NCBI GenBank assembly: GCA_003218375.1
Contig: QHNH01000024.1
Coordinates: 1 to 64,000, forward strand
Source of the DNA: Verrucomicrobiota bacterium
GTDB lineage: Bacteria > Verrucomicrobiota > Verrucomicrobiia > Chthoniobacterales > UBA10450
DNA: 64,000 nucleotides
Direction of reading: 5' to 3'
Of this stretch, positions 1-9,890 are shown in pieces. Under the pieces are notes generated by a model. That model searched no databases, was not told where the DNA came from, and worked only from the letters and a program-made list of their open reading frames with translations. The translations under genes and the position numbers were made by a program. Every line of letters starts with the position of its first letter. Position 1 is the first letter of the stretch.

Positions 1-231
1 TCTTTCCAGTCATCGTTGCTCGTCATCAACGCTCCGTTGCCGGCGTGCAGCTCGAGAGTCGGATCGGCCATCCTTCCGGGAACGGGGTTGCCGCCCGAGC
101 TCAGCGATGGTCCCTTCGCGAGCAAGAGCACTTTCTTGACGTCGTTGCCGGTAATGATGAAACCGCCGATCAGGATGTTGTCTCCCGTCAAGACCCGGGC
201 GCGGGTCGAAATGTTCAGGAGCTGAGCCGGC
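1..231 (-). repeat. First part of shared C-terminal beta domain, near-identical to 6512-6743
   Basis: On the minus strand this encodes the segment around [15 protein letters not shown] through LELHAGNG. The first ~100 bases match 6512-6612 with one visible mismatch (g at 69 versus a). Similarity then falls off towards the linker. The domain occurs in two tandem copies at the end of each of the next two genes, and this gene continues past the window. Confidence 0.85.
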
Positions 232-3200
232 GTAGCCGTAGGCGTTGCTGTTGGAGTCGCGGTAGCTGTTGCTGTGGGTGTGGCGGTGGCAGTAGCAGTA
301 GCTGTAGCCGTAGAAACCGGAGTAGCCGTTGGAGTTGACGTTGCCGTCGCAGTAGGCGAAGCAGTTGCTGTCGCCGTGGCGGTAGCGGTCGCTGTAGGCG
401 TCGCAGTAGTGATCGGCGTTGCTGTTGGCGTCGCTGTTGGAGTTGCTGTTGGAGTCGACGTCGGAGTAGCCGTTGGGGTCGATGTTGGTGTTGCCGTCGC
501 GGTGGCGGTAGCTGTTGCCGTAGGCGTGGCAGTCGTGGCTGGTGTAGCAGTTGGAGTCGATGTCGGTGTCGACGTTGGAGTCGACGTCGCGGTCGCAGTT
601 GCCGTCGCAGTCGGTGTCGCCGTAGCCGTTGCCGTCGGGCTGGCAGTAGGCGTCGGACTGGCAGATCCAGGCGCGCAAGGAGTAATCGGGCCTACCGCAA
701 TGGCGAATTGCGTTCCGCCGCGAGCGGTATCCGCCTTATTATTGCCGCTCGCTCCCGAGCCGGCGGTGGTAAAGGTGCTTCCACGTAGACCAACCAGGAT
801 CGAACCCACGTCGATCACGGGGTGACCAAAGGGCATTACGGCATTGAGTTTACTCAGCGCCACCTTAATTGTGATAGTCTTGGCGGTCGCATCGAAGAAT
901 CCGCAGTCGGCCGCTCCTTTGTCGGTATACGTGATCGAGCCATCGAAATTTCGCTTGGCAGTTCCGTAAACAAAGGTTTGGGCGCCGGAAGAGTCCGTCG
1001 TTGCGCGGAAGAAGAACCCGTCGCCGCGGTCTGAAACCCCAAAGGTATATTCCCCTGTCGGGCTTAAGACCGAATTGGGCGCGTTCGCCGTGAAAGTCAT
1101 GCGCCAGTTAGAACTCGGCGGGAGCGCAGTCATATCGGAAACCTTCATCGTCGCGACCAGAAGCGGCGCACTGTCAGAGGGCGAAGTCGGCTCGGCCGAA
1201 TACAAGATCGAGAGAATGTCGAGCGGATCATCTACCGGAACAACGGCCGTCCCACCGAGCTCTGGATTGCCGCCCAACCGCACGTCATGAGGAAAGTCGG
1301 TTACCTGGGATCCAGGAATACCGCCCACTTTTGCCGCGGTTGGAACGGGTTCGTTGGGCGGAGCTGGGAGTGCGCTGCCTTCCACTGGTACAGGTACGGC
1401 CGCCCCAGTGGCACCGGGTCCGCTAATTTGACGCGTAACAAAGGCATGGCCGCTTAGGTCGTTGTGATCGTCGCAGTAACCGATAACGGCAGCGCCGGTA
1501 GGATCGAAGGCGACTTGAAAATAATCAGCCAGGTTCCGATTCGGGGACTGTCCCCCGACGACTAGTCCAGCCTCGGAGATGTTAGCTCCATGAATGACGT
1601 GATCGCTTGCCTCCGCCTGACGGAAAGTAGGATTGCCTTTCACGTCTGTACCGAGCGCATAAAAGACATGCCAGTCAGCCGTGTCATCACCGGTGCTGTT
1701 CTTATCGCTCCCGTACCAAACCACGCCAATCGTGCCGGGGACCGGTCCTGTGGTCATCCAGGGGAAGACAGCAGTCTTGGTCTCCAGCCCGTCGCTCACC
1801 CGGATGGCATCGCTCCAGGTATTGCCTTTATCAGTTGAGAACTTGATAAAGACATTGGTGTCGTCGGAATAGCAGACGTAGACCGTTCCGTCCGCAGCCA
1901 CTTTCACCGTGAAGAAGAGATGGGCCTTGCCCGTTCCCGCAACACTGTGTGTGGTATACGTTACCGGTGGCAGGCCGGCGGCCGGTGGAAAACCTACTGA
2001 GACACTCCCGTTACTGCCGCTAATATAAACGGTGCCGTCATTTTGATCGACCGCAATTCCCCCCGCCTGGCCAACCGCCCCGGCGGTGGTTGCGTTTCCG
2101 TAGGTAAGTCCACCATCGACCGACTGTTGAATCTGGGAGATGGCCGGCTCGAGCGTCCGATAGAACAGATAAACCGTGCTGGAGCCGAAAAACTCGAGCC
2201 ATTGCCGATCATCTCCTGGCACTCCGCCGGTGGCGCTGCCGAGGGGGTTTTGAATAAAGGTCACGCCACGATCGGTCGAGCTTTGCGTAGAGATATTACC
2301 GATAACGAGGCTGGCGTAGGCCAGAGTCGGCGGCGCATTGGGATCCTCAGTAGCTTCGCTGTTGAAGCCAACCGCGATATCCACGTCGCCGCCACCATCG
2401 CTGCCTACGGTACCATCACATGGAGCCGGAGGAGTACAAGGAGTAGCTCCGAGTTTGTCCGGCTGCCCGCGATACTGCGGGTTACGCATGAATGGATCAT
2501 AGTTCGGGTTGGAACTGCCGTTGACCGTAGGCCGCAAATCGAAGTACCAGAGATCGGTCCCGCCCGGAACCCCGCGAATAGCGGCGACGTAGCAGTTGCC
2601 AAACTTATCGCAACGTACGCTCGGCTCGACGTCCTGGCCAATATAGGGCGCCCGCGTCGTATAGTTAGGGCTAAAGGTCATGCCACCCTTGATATAAGTA
2701 GCAGTACCGGTGACGGGGATAGGTATCGGTACGCAAGTCCCACCCTGAGCCCGGACAGTGTAGCTCCCACTGCTCGTTGAGTCTTCCCCGGTAAAGAGGG
2801 TGCCTTGACCGCCCACGTTGAGTTGGGTGACGCCGTTAATTGCCGTCAGACTCGCCCCGGCGCTGGGGTTGCCCACTTTGCTCATCGCCACAGCCATTCG
2901 GATATTGCCTTGGGTATCGAACGAACCGGATTCGATTCCACCCATGGGAGTAATCAGACTGCCCGATTTCGTTCCGTACTCGTAATTCACATTCGAGTTA
3001 GGATCAGAGGTCATGGCGACGTAGTAGGTAGTAGGTCCAAACGTCCAAATTACTCGCCAGACCTGGTTCGCCGGGATCGCACCCAGATTGGAGTTGACCC
3101 TCAGGACAAAGACCAGCCGTGGGGAGCCAATGTAACTGTAGTCCTCACCGGCCGACACCGATAGGATATCGGATTCGGGCGGATTGCCCGTCCCCTGGTC

Positions 3201-5780
3201 TCCCGAAGGATCAGTCACCACGACTGTCGGGGAGTTTAAGCAATTTGGATCAGGAGTCGCAGACGGCGTAGCCGTGGGCGTCCCGCTTGCCGTTGCCGTT
3301 GGAGTGGCAGTAGCGGTAGCGGTGGCTGTAGACGTAGGCGTAGGTGAAGCCGTAGCGGTGGGAGTAGGTGTCCCGGTCGCTACCACACAGGTATTGGTAA
3401 ACTCGACGTCGTCCACCCACCAACCCGCGCCGGGAATCAGCACGCCATTATCGAGGCCCAGCCGCCAGCGAACGCGAACGCCATTACCGGCAAAGGCGCC
3501 AAGATTCACTTCCACGCGATTCATGTTGGGAACCGACGGAGACTGGCCAGTCCAGGCCGCCCGGCCCGCGATCGGGCTATCGAACCCAGGATCGATGTTC
3601 CCATTGTAGCCGCCGGCGATAAATGATCCGCCACCGGCCAGCACATCCACCCAGGTATTTCCGCCATCCGTGCTTACTTCCAGAACGCCACCATCGAAGC
3701 CATCCTCGGTAATGAACTTGTGCCAGAAGATCAGGTGGCTGGTCGGCGTCAGGTCCTGGGGCGGTGCGATCAGCCGATCGTCTTTAATGTCGTTAGCCGT
3801 GGCATCGGTAAAGAACGAGTGAGTAAGACTATGGGCAGTTGGATCGTTAGTCAGGGCCCAGGTCGGGCTGGTGGGGACGTTATTCTGGGCGACGTCGAAC
3901 GTCCATCCAGGCTGCTGAGTTGGTTCCAGAGTATCAAGGAAATGGCCTGTAGGATTCGGGCAGCCAGCTGTTGGGGTCGCTGTAGGTGTAGCGGTCGCCG
4001 TAGACGTAGGTGTTGCGACCGGAGAAGCCGTCGGGGACGGAGTAGGTGAAGGTGTGACGGCGACGCACTGTGGGAATCTGAAACTGCCGATGCGCGTATG
4101 CCAGGGTGCGCTCGGATCGGGAATGGTTTGATCGGGAAAATATTCGTTCACATACCAAAAGGTACAACCGTCTGTCGGATCAATCGTCAGGGACGTGTAA
4201 TCGCCCCACCGTCCGACCGGCGGAATGAAAAACTGGACATTCTCTGGGCCGAGCCCGGCGAACATTTGCGCTTCGCCCTGGGTCAGCTGACCGAGCGGGT
4301 CGCCGGCTAGCCGTCCGGCGTAGTTAATGGATGGAAAAGAGGCCGCAGAAGAAATGCTGTAACCTACCGCGATGTTGCCGGACACATCCATGGCGATACT
4401 GCCCATCCAACGATAGAACGTATCGGTAGGCGCAAAGGTGCTTTGCTGGTAAATAGTCGGCGTCGTACTGAGACCGCGCACTTCGTACCAGCGCACGCCG
4501 ATGCGCGCGTCCGCCAATACACTGTGGTTAATCAGGAGCGACTCGTGATCGCCAAAGTTACGATAGGCCAGGCGAAACATGATGCGATCGCCGATCACAT
4601 CCAACTGGGTTGTGCTGCCCATTTGGGGGACACACGTCCCCTGAGATTCGACACATTGCGAGGGATTCCAGGATGCGACGGGGAGGACGAAGTTTGGCAT
4701 GCCGGCGACGCCAAAGGTGGAGTTGGCGGTGTTCGACCAGTCCACATGGAACTTCCAGATCCGCATTGCATCCGCGCCGAGGCTCGGCGAGTTCGCTATG
4801 GAATCCACCTCTGCAAAATAATTCGGCGAACCCACGGGCGGTGGCTGACCATCAAGGTAGGAAGGCAACATGCCGCCGAAGGAACTATTGACGGTGGATT
4901 CATCAAAGAACACCATCCGCGCCGCCTGACCGACCAGCATCTTAGCGCGCTCGAAGGCGAATGCCCCCGCACCAGCGAACGTCTGGGCCTGGCCAGAGAA
5001 CTGGTTCGTGGTCATATAGTAAGCGTCCGGCCACACGCCTAGCTTGGGATAGTCGTGAAAGACCGTGTCGCTAAGGTGAAAATCATACACATAGTATGAG
5101 CCGGTCGGATCCGACGTTGTCGAAACGGCGATGCATTCATCGTAGGGACCACTGCCTCCGTTCACGGCAAATTGGCTGAGAATCCAGCGGTCAGCGAGAT
5201 GGTCGTAGACAACGACAGGGTCGCCGTCGTTATCGTCTTTACACGGTCCGGGGAGATTCGCCCACAGAAGGTTAATATGAGTTGGCCCGGCGAGCTTCGT
5301 GCCGGTCTTCGAGTAAATCGCGTATGACGAATTCACCATCTCCGCAAAGTGGTTCGGTCCCACCGCGCCATTGGGATCGGGCGGAATGCAATTCCCACAA
5401 CCGTCCGCCTGGTTCATTCCTTCAAAGCTCTGCAGCGGCGTGGGCATCGGCAATGCGGGCGCGATGGTTTGCTGCACAAAATCATGGATCGGCGCCACGG
5501 GCGTCCGTAGCGGAGGGCGGATTGGAAGGACTGGGTTGATCGCGTACGGCGCTCCAGACACTGGCGTCACTACCGGCAAGTCGCGCAGGTTCGGTGAGAC
5601 GCCGTTGAAGAGAGAGTCACGTGTAATTGGCGCAAATCCGCCGGTGCTATCCGAAGTTTGAGCAGGTGGCGGCGTTGGCGCAGCGAAACTGATCAGCGCG
5701 AGCAGGGCTCCGCCGAAACAGAGAACGAACGCCAGGAAGATGCGGGGATTGTAGAATCCGGATTCGCGGTGGTTTTGCAT
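1..5780 (-). CDS. Giant exported BNR/sialidase-like protein, 3' end cut by window
   Basis: The ATG at 5780 opens a frame that stays open to base 1 (at least 1926 residues), so the C-terminus is missing. The N-terminus has [10 protein letters not shown] followed by a hydrophobic stretch (about residues 10-35), which suggests Sec export or an N-terminal anchor. Asp-box-like motifs such as STDGGNTW recur, as in BNR/sialidase-type beta-propellers. A jelly-roll-like segment lies near residues 610-790. Thr-Pro-Ala linkers occupy about residues 575-606, 797-842 and 1703-1850. The last visible part begins a C-terminal repeat domain shared with the two upstream paralogues. Likely a cell-surface or secreted protein; substrate unknown. 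The start matches the other two copies (Met, 6-9 residues, S-E/S-x-G-x-x-x-PR). Confidence 0.85.
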   Translation of the reverse strand, partial: MQNHRESGFYNPRIFLAFVLCFGGALLALISFAAPTPPPAQTSDSTGGFAPITRDSLFNGVSPNLRDLPVVTPVSGAPYAINPVLPIRPPLRTPVAPIHDFVQQTIAPALPMPTPLQSFEGMNQADGCGNCIPPDPNGAVGPNHFAEMVNSSYAIYSKTGTKLAGPTHINLLWANLPGPCKDDNDGDPVVVYDHLADRWILSQFAVNGGSGPYDECIAVSTTSDPTGSYYVYDFHLSDTVFHDYPKLGVWPDAYYMTTNQFSGQAQTFAGAGAFAFERAKMLVGQAARMVFFDESTVNSSFGGMLPSYLDGQPPPVGSPNYFAEVDSIANSPSLGADAMRIWKFHVDWSNTANSTFGVAGMPNFVLPVASWNPSQCVESQGTCVPQMGSTTQLDVIGDRIMFRLAYRNFGDHESLLINHSVLADARIGVRWYEVRGLSTTPTIYQQSTFAPTDTFYRWMGSIAMDVSGNIAVGYSISSAASFPSINYAGRLAGDPLGQLTQGEAQMFAGLGPENVQFFIPPVGRWGDYTSLTIDPTDGCTFWYVNEYFPDQTIPDPSAPWHTRIGSFRFPQCVAVTPSPTPSPTASPVATPTSTATATPTATPTAGCPNPTGHFLDTLEPTQQPGWTFDVAQNNVPTSPTWALTNDPTAHSLTHSFFTDATANDIKDDRLIAPPQDLTPTSHLIFWHKFITEDGFDGGVLEVSTDGGNTWVDVLAGGGSFIAGGYNGNIDPGFDSPIAGRAAWTGQSPSVPNMNRVEVNLGAFAGNGVRVRWRLGLDNGVLIPGAGWWVDDVEFTNTCVVATGTPTPTATASPTPTSTATATATATPTATASGTPTATPSATPDPNCLNSPTVVVTDPSGDQGTGNPPESDILSVSAGEDYSYIGSPRLVFVLRVNSNLGAIPANQVWRVIWTFGPTTYYVAMTSDPNSNVNYEYGTKSGSLITPMGGIESGSFDTQGNIRMAVAMSKVGNPSAGASLTAINGVTQLNVGGQGTLFTGEDSTSSGSYTVRAQGGTCVPIPIPVTGTATYIKGGMTFSPNYTTRAPYIGQDVEPSVRCDKFGNCYVAAIRGVPGGTDLWYFDLRPTVNGSSNPNYDPFMRNPQYRGQPDKLGATPCTPPAPCDGTVGSDGGGDVDIAVGFNSEATEDPNAPPTLAYASLVIGNISTQSSTDRGVTFIQNPLGSATGGVPGDDRQWLEFFGSSTVYLFYRTLEPAISQIQQSVDGGLTYGNATTAGAVGQAGGIAVDQNDGTVYISGSNGSVSVGFPPAAGLPPVTYTTHSVAGTGKAHLFFTVKVAADGTVYVCYSDDTNVFIKFSTDKGNTWSDAIRVSDGLETKTAVFPWMTTGPVPGTIGVVWYGSDKNSTGDDTADWHVFYALGTDVKGNPTFRQAEASDHVIHGANISEAGLVVGGQSPNRNLADYFQVAFDPTGAAVIGYCDDHNDLSGHAFVTRQISGPGATGAAVPVPVEGSALPAPPNEPVPTAAKVGGIPGSQVTDFPHDVRLGGNPELGGTAVVPVDDPLDILSILYSAEPTSPSDSAPLLVATMKVSDMTALPPSSNWRMTFTANAPNSVLSPTGEYTFGVSDRGDGFFFRATTDSSGAQTFVYGTAKRNFDGSITYTDKGAADCGFFDATAKTITIKVALSKLNAVMPFGHPVIDVGSILVGLRGSTFTTAGSGASGNNKADTARGGTQFAIAVGPITPCAPGSASPTPTASPTATATATPTATATATATSTPTSTPTSTPTATPATTATPTATATATATATPTSTPTATPTSTPTATPTATPTATPITTATPTATATATATATASPTATATSTPTATPVSTATATATATATPTATATATPTATPTATPAQLLNISTRARVLTGDNILIGGFIITGNDVKKVLLLAKGPSLSSGGNPVPGRMADPTLELHAGNGALMTSNDDWK
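232..672 (-). repeat. Thr-Pro-Ala low-complexity linker DNA
   Basis: About 440 bases encode almost only Thr, Pro, Ala and a few Ser (units such as TPTATATA) on the minus strand. It joins the sensor-like body of the protein to its C-terminal repeat domain. The length and purity suggest expansion by slippage or unequal recombination, and it may be O-glycosylated. The complementary strand reads as Val-Ala-Gly repeats and is not a gene. Confidence 0.9.
3255..3390 (-). repeat. Thr-Pro-Ala linker, second copy in the same gene
   Basis: Short TP/TA-rich stretch inside the giant gene (about residues 797-842), separating a jelly-roll-like segment from the following domain. Confidence 0.8.
3963..4055 (-). 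repeat. Thr-Pro-Ala linker, N-proximal copy
   Basis: Short TP/TA-rich stretch (about residues 575-606) after the N-terminal domain of the giant exported protein. Its position at a domain boundary mirrors the other linkers. Confidence 0.75.
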
Positions 5781-5961
5781 AGGATAAGCCTCGGGACAGA
5801 GGTTTTTCGGACAATCCGATCTGAGTCGGTTTAACTCAGTAATCGGAGAATGGGCCTCGCCGGATGCCCGGTTTATCCAAGCTTACACAAATGTAATATT
5901 ACGAGGGAGACGGGTTAGCTGTAAACCCATCACGCCCAAAGACTGAGCACGGCCGCCGTCT

Positions 5962-8900
5962 TTATCGAAGATTGTAAATCTCGACGACGGCGATGCCGCT
6001 TCCGGTCTTACCGCGCAGGAGCGCGGTGTAACCGGCCGGGCTTACAGGCTTCAGGATCGCTGACTCCAAGTCGTTACTGGGCGGGATGCCGGTCGCTTCG
6101 ATCTCAGCGCGCTCGGGCGAATCCTTCCAGTTATCGTTTGTTTCCAGCGTGTTGCCGTTCGAATCGTGCAACTCGAGGATCGGATCGGCTAGCGGATTAG
6201 GCACCTTCCCTTGCAAAGAAGGTCCTATGCCGCGCACTAGCACTCTTGTATTCGCGCTCTGATTGCCAGCGATGAATCCACCGATCATCACGTTATCGCC
6301 CGTGTCCACCAACCCGCGCGAGCTGATGTTCGCCAGGATCGATTTGCTCGCGTCCAGGTCATAGATCTCGATCAACGCGATCCCCGTGGTGTTGTTCTTT
6401 CCAGCCAGGACCCCGGTGTAAACTCCCGGCACCAATGTCCGGATGATCGCGGACTCGCGATCGTCCGTGGGCGCAAGGCCGCTCGATTCGATCTGGGCGC
6501 GATCGGGTGAATCTTTCCAGTCATCGTTGCTCGTCATCAACGCTCCGTTGCCGGCGTGCAGCTCGAGAGTCGGATCAGCCATCCTTCCGGGAACGGGGTT
6601 GCCGCCCGAGCTGAGCGACGGCCCCTTCGCCAGGAGGAGCACTTTCTTGACGTCGTTGCCGCTCACGATGAAACCGCCGATGAGGTTGTTATCCCCCGTG
6701 AGCACTCGTGCTCTGGTCGAAATGTTGAGTAACTGAGCAGGAGTGGCGGTTGGCGTAGCCGTAGGAGTAGCGGTGGAGGTCGCACTGGGTGATGCCGTGG
6801 CAGTGGCGGTCGGAGTGGGCGAAGCCGTTGCTGTCGCGGTAGGTGTCGAAGTTGCCGTCGCAGTAGGTGTAACTGTCGCGGTAGCTGTAGCAGTAGCTGT
6901 AGGAGTAGCTGTGGCGGTGGCGGTAGGTGTGGACGTGGGTGTCGCCGTCGGCGTCGGCGATCCACTGGTAGGCAAAGGCCAGACATAAGCGCCGCGGCCG
7001 CGCGTCCAGACGGAGAGCGTCGTCGCGCCACGATCGATTTGCAGGTCCCAAACCATCGAATGCGGCAAGCCGTTCTCGAAGCGGGACCAGACCGGAGAAG
7101 CCGCTGTGATATCATCGGTGTAATAGAGACCCCAGTCCGTGCCGGCGAATACCTGCTTCGGAACATTCGGATTTACGATAACAGAATCGACTGGGATATC
7201 CGGGAGATTGCCGCTCTTATCCAGCCAGGTGAAGGAGCCACAAGTAGCAGCGCACGTCACCTGGAAGAGGTGACCAGGTGTAGAGGGCGTGTTGGCATTA
7301 AAGCCGCCGACAGCAGCATAGCCAACCGGAAGATTCGCGGCCGACGCTGAGGGATCGAGTGCAATACCCAGGACCGGTCGGTTAGGCAAAAGGGCATTGC
7401 TCCCGGTCACGTTCACCCAGTTAGCTTGACTCGCCGTGCCGGTGCCGAGATTGAAGCCGATCTGGACGTTGCCATCGTTGGTACCGACGATAGCAACACT
7501 CTGATACTTCGGTGAATACTTGACCTGATTGATGAAAGATCGATTGCCCAAGGTTCCTTTGCATAGGTTCGGACCTGCTGCCGAGCCCGCGGGGTTGTTC
7601 GTAACATACCAAGTATTTGTGCCAGTAGCTCCCGAGATGGTCTCCCAAACTCGAGTCGTAGCTGCAAGCAGATGGCCGCAGCCGCTGGTCGCGCCAGCGG
7701 CCTCGCAGTCGTCCCCACCGGGAATGCCACCGTGGAAAAGATTAATGGGCAGGATAAACGACTGGAGATCGCTGCCCCACCCGCCCTTTCGGTTCGACCA
7801 GGTAGCGCCCGGGGCGGTGCAGTTACTAATGCAGCGGCTGAGACCGCCGCTGTTGTTGCCCTCCCAAAAGCGAAGGCTCGTTCCAGTGCCGACCGGATCA
7901 ATTTGGCCAGAGAATCCGTCACCACCCAAACCCATCTGCCACTGGGCCGGTCCAGTCGGGCTGCCGGTGAACATGACCGAGCTGGGACCGTTGTCTTGCG
8001 CGCCGCCGACCGCCTGTGGTGTGGCCGAAGTAGCGAAACTCCCGCTAATGTCGCCGGAATAAAACTCGATCGTATTCAGACCTGTGTCCATGTTGAACCA
8101 TTGCGGCGCGGGAAGATTTGCCGTCGTCGTGCCGTGGATGCCGCCGTCGTTACCCGCCAGCAACATGGTGGAAATTCCGCCGGTAGATACGCCGGGGACA
8201 AAAGCCAGGGCGTGCTGATCTACATGCACTCCCCTGTTGCTCGTCCCGTAACCGCAAGTGGTATCCACCCATTGCGGACTCGGATTCTGCCACAACCAGA
8301 CCTCGAACGTGTCAAAGAAAACGCGGTCGGGATTGACCGGATCGACGGCAACGCCCTGGTCATACCAGTTCTGCGAATAATCACCCGCGCCACCTTCGCA
8401 ATCGGTGAGCGAAGCACCGGGCGACCCTGGAATCTGCGTCCAGGTGGTACCACCGTCGGTCGAGCGATAAGCGCCGAGCTGGCAGCCTTGGGCGCCACAA
8501 CTGGATTGGACAGTGATCGCCTGCAACTGGGCATAGATGTAGTTCGCGTCGCTCGGGGCTACGGCAATATCGATCCGTCCTACTTGATTGCCCACCCCAG
8601 AACTAACGTAGGCCGTTCCAGTGGTTGCGTTCAAACCAGTCCAGCCATTTGCGTTGGTCGTGATCGGAGTAAAATCCGTCGGGCAACCACTCGCCGGTAT
8701 CGTGCCTTTGTAGATTCCGTTAGCCCCGTTTTGATCGAGGTTGTACTGCACGGTGGTTTTGAATCCGCGCACGCCTACCGCGGCGATAATGCGCGTGCTG
8801 CTGCCGGTGTTTGTTAGAGCCAGGCCAGTGATGTCCTGGCGCATTGTGTTGAAACTATTTGTGGTGCAGGGGCCGGTCCAATTCGCGCCGCCATCGTAGG

Positions 8901-9783
8901 AGAAATACAAACCGGTCTTCGTCCCCGCGACGAGGTTGTTGCTGTTGCGCGGATCGACGCGGACCTTCCCGACCGCCTGGTATTGCGGGAAGTTACCCGC
9001 CGGTTCGAGCAAACCCGGCCCGAACACATTCGCTCCCAGGAGCGTCCAGGTCACGCCGGCGTCGGTTGACTTAAGGATACCCTGACTGCCCATCGAGAAG
9101 GAACCAAAGTTCAGATCGCCGGTGCCCGCGTAGATCGTGTTGTGATTGTTCGGATCGATCGTGAGCGTATCGATGCTGATCGTCGCCAGCAGCGGATCGT
9201 CGGTGGTAACGCTCCACGTGGTCGCGCTGCTGCAGCAATTCGTCGTTTTCCAAACGCCGCCGCCGACAGTCGCCGCATAGGCCACGATGGAACCATTGGT
9301 TGTGGTGGTGGGATCGACCACGATGTCGTTCACGCGGCCCTCCGTCCTTGTGTAGTCGTAGCAGCCCGTGCAACCAGTCATGTGTTCCGGCTTCGGGCCA
9401 AGGGCGGTGAAGTTAAGCGGATCGAGAGCCTGCGCTCCGGTGAGCGCATTCACCCGGAGATTCAGGGTTCCAGCGCCGAAGGGCACGCTCCGGAGAATGT
9501 GCTTATCCACCGCCGCGGCCTGGCGGACCCAGGCTGGGTCAAATTTCCCCGTTGGATACGTCAGGCGGTTGTTCCATTCCGCCTCCATCCGGTCGAGATC
9601 GTCTGGGTCGCTGCCTGGTATGGGCATGTAACGTGGGGCGCTGGAAACACCGGCGGCACGATCCGAGTCGACTCCGCCATTGAAACTGAACATCGCCAGG
9701 CAAACTCCCGCCGAGAAAAGCAGGAACGCCGCGAATACACGGGGACGGAAGAGACCGGCTTCGGAAGAAGATTTTTTCAGCAT
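5962..9783 (-). CDS. Exported BNR/VPS10-like beta-propeller protein with C-terminal repeat domain
   Basis: 1273 residues. The N-terminus has SSSEAGLFRPRVFAAFLLF, the same anchor motif as its neighbours. The body carries several Asp-box motifs (KSTDAGVTW, YRSTDGGTTW, FSYDGGANW), typical of sortilin/BNR propellers found in secreted glycosidases and binding proteins. A Thr-Pro-Ala linker spans about residues 939-1016. Two tandem copies of a ~125-residue beta domain follow, the first starting [15 protein letters not shown] and the second ILANISSRGLVDTGDN, each ending in an E-I-Y-[ND]-L type strand. The stop is TAA at 5962-5964. It is probably transcribed separately from its paralogues, since a 181-base gap follows and ~107 bases precede it. 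Function unknown beyond a surface or secreted role. Confidence 0.88.
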   Translation of the reverse strand: MLKKSSSEAGLFRPRVFAAFLLFSAGVCLAMFSFNGGVDSDRAAGVSSAPRYMPIPGSDPDDLDRMEAEWNNRLTYPTGKFDPAWVRQAAAVDKHILRSVPFGAGTLNLRVNALTGAQALDPLNFTALGPKPEHMTGCTGCYDYTRTEGRVNDIVVDPTTTTNGSIVAYAATVGGGVWKTTNCCSSATTWSVTTDDPLLATISIDTLTIDPNNHNTIYAGTGDLNFGSFSMGSQGILKSTDAGVTWTLLGANVFGPGLLEPAGNFPQYQAVGKVRVDPRNSNNLVAGTKTGLYFSYDGGANWTGPCTTNSFNTMRQDITGLALTNTGSSTRIIAAVGVRGFKTTVQYNLDQNGANGIYKGTIPASGCPTDFTPITTNANGWTGLNATTGTAYVSSGVGNQVGRIDIAVAPSDANYIYAQLQAITVQSSCGAQGCQLGAYRSTDGGTTWTQIPGSPGASLTDCEGGAGDYSQNWYDQGVAVDPVNPDRVFFDTFEVWLWQNPSPQWVDTTCGYGTSNRGVHVDQHALAFVPGVSTGGISTMLLAGNDGGIHGTTTANLPAPQWFNMDTGLNTIEFYSGDISGSFATSATPQAVGGAQDNGPSSVMFTGSPTGPAQWQMGLGGDGFSGQIDPVGTGTSLRFWEGNNSGGLSRCISNCTAPGATWSNRKGGWGSDLQSFILPINLFHGGIPGGDDCEAAGATSGCGHLLAATTRVWETISGATGTNTWYVTNNPAGSAAGPNLCKGTLGNRSFINQVKYSPKYQSVAIVGTNDGNVQIGFNLGTGTASQANWVNVTGSNALLPNRPVLGIALDPSASAANLPVGYAAVGGFNANTPSTPGHLFQVTCAATCGSFTWLDKSGNLPDIPVDSVIVNPNVPKQVFAGTDWGLYYTDDITAASPVWSRFENGLPHSMVWDLQIDRGATTLSVWTRGRGAYVWPLPTSGSPTPTATPTSTPTATATATPTATATATATVTPTATATSTPTATATASPTPTATATASPSATSTATPTATPTATPAQLLNISTRARVLTGDNNLIGGFIVSGNDVKKVLLLAKGPSLSSGGNPVPGRMADPTLELHAGNGALMTSNDDWKDSPDRAQIESSGLAPTDDRESAIIRTLVPGVYTGVLAGKNNTTGIALIEIYDLDASKSILANISSRGLVDTGDNVMIGGFIAGNQSANTRVLVRGIGPSLQGKVPNPLADPILELHDSNGNTLETNDNWKDSPERAEIEATGIPPSNDLESAILKPVSPAGYTALLRGKTGSGIAVVEIYNLR
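6512..6612 (-). repeat. Block almost identical to window bases 1-101
   Basis: Encodes the first-copy C-terminal domain segment ending in SNDDWKDS. About 100 of 101 bases match 1-101, clearly more than the surrounding paralogous sequence. This suggests a recent exchange between the two genes. Confidence 0.8.
6735..6966 (-). repeat. Thr-Pro-Ala linker DNA of second giant gene
   Basis: About 230 bases encoding TP/TA/TS repeats, placed as in the first giant gene just before the C-terminal tandem domains (about residues 939-1016). Confidence 0.88.
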
Positions 9784-9843
9784 GATTAATCCACCCGGCC
9801 CGGTCGCCCAGGCCGCGGCGGATTCGCGACTAACTTTCCAGCA

Positions 9844-9888
9844 TTAATGAATGTTGTAAATCTCCACGAGGCCCATGCCGGATAGCTC
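9844..9888 (-). pseudogene. Orphan C-terminal tail of a further paralogue
   Basis: Directly after the stop of the 9891-13850 gene, the minus strand reads ELSGMGLVEIYNIH then TAA, in a different frame. This copies the last strand of the C-terminal domain (the gene itself ends GVGLVEIYNLP). It has no start or upstream domain, so it looks like the end of an ancestral or recombined copy. Confidence 0.7.
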
Positions 9889-9890
9889 TA

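Noticed and set aside
274-825. Plus-strand ORF rich in Val-Ala-Gly repeats
   Set aside because: It is the complement of the Thr-Pro-Ala linker of the giant minus-strand gene; low-complexity DNA keeps several frames open.
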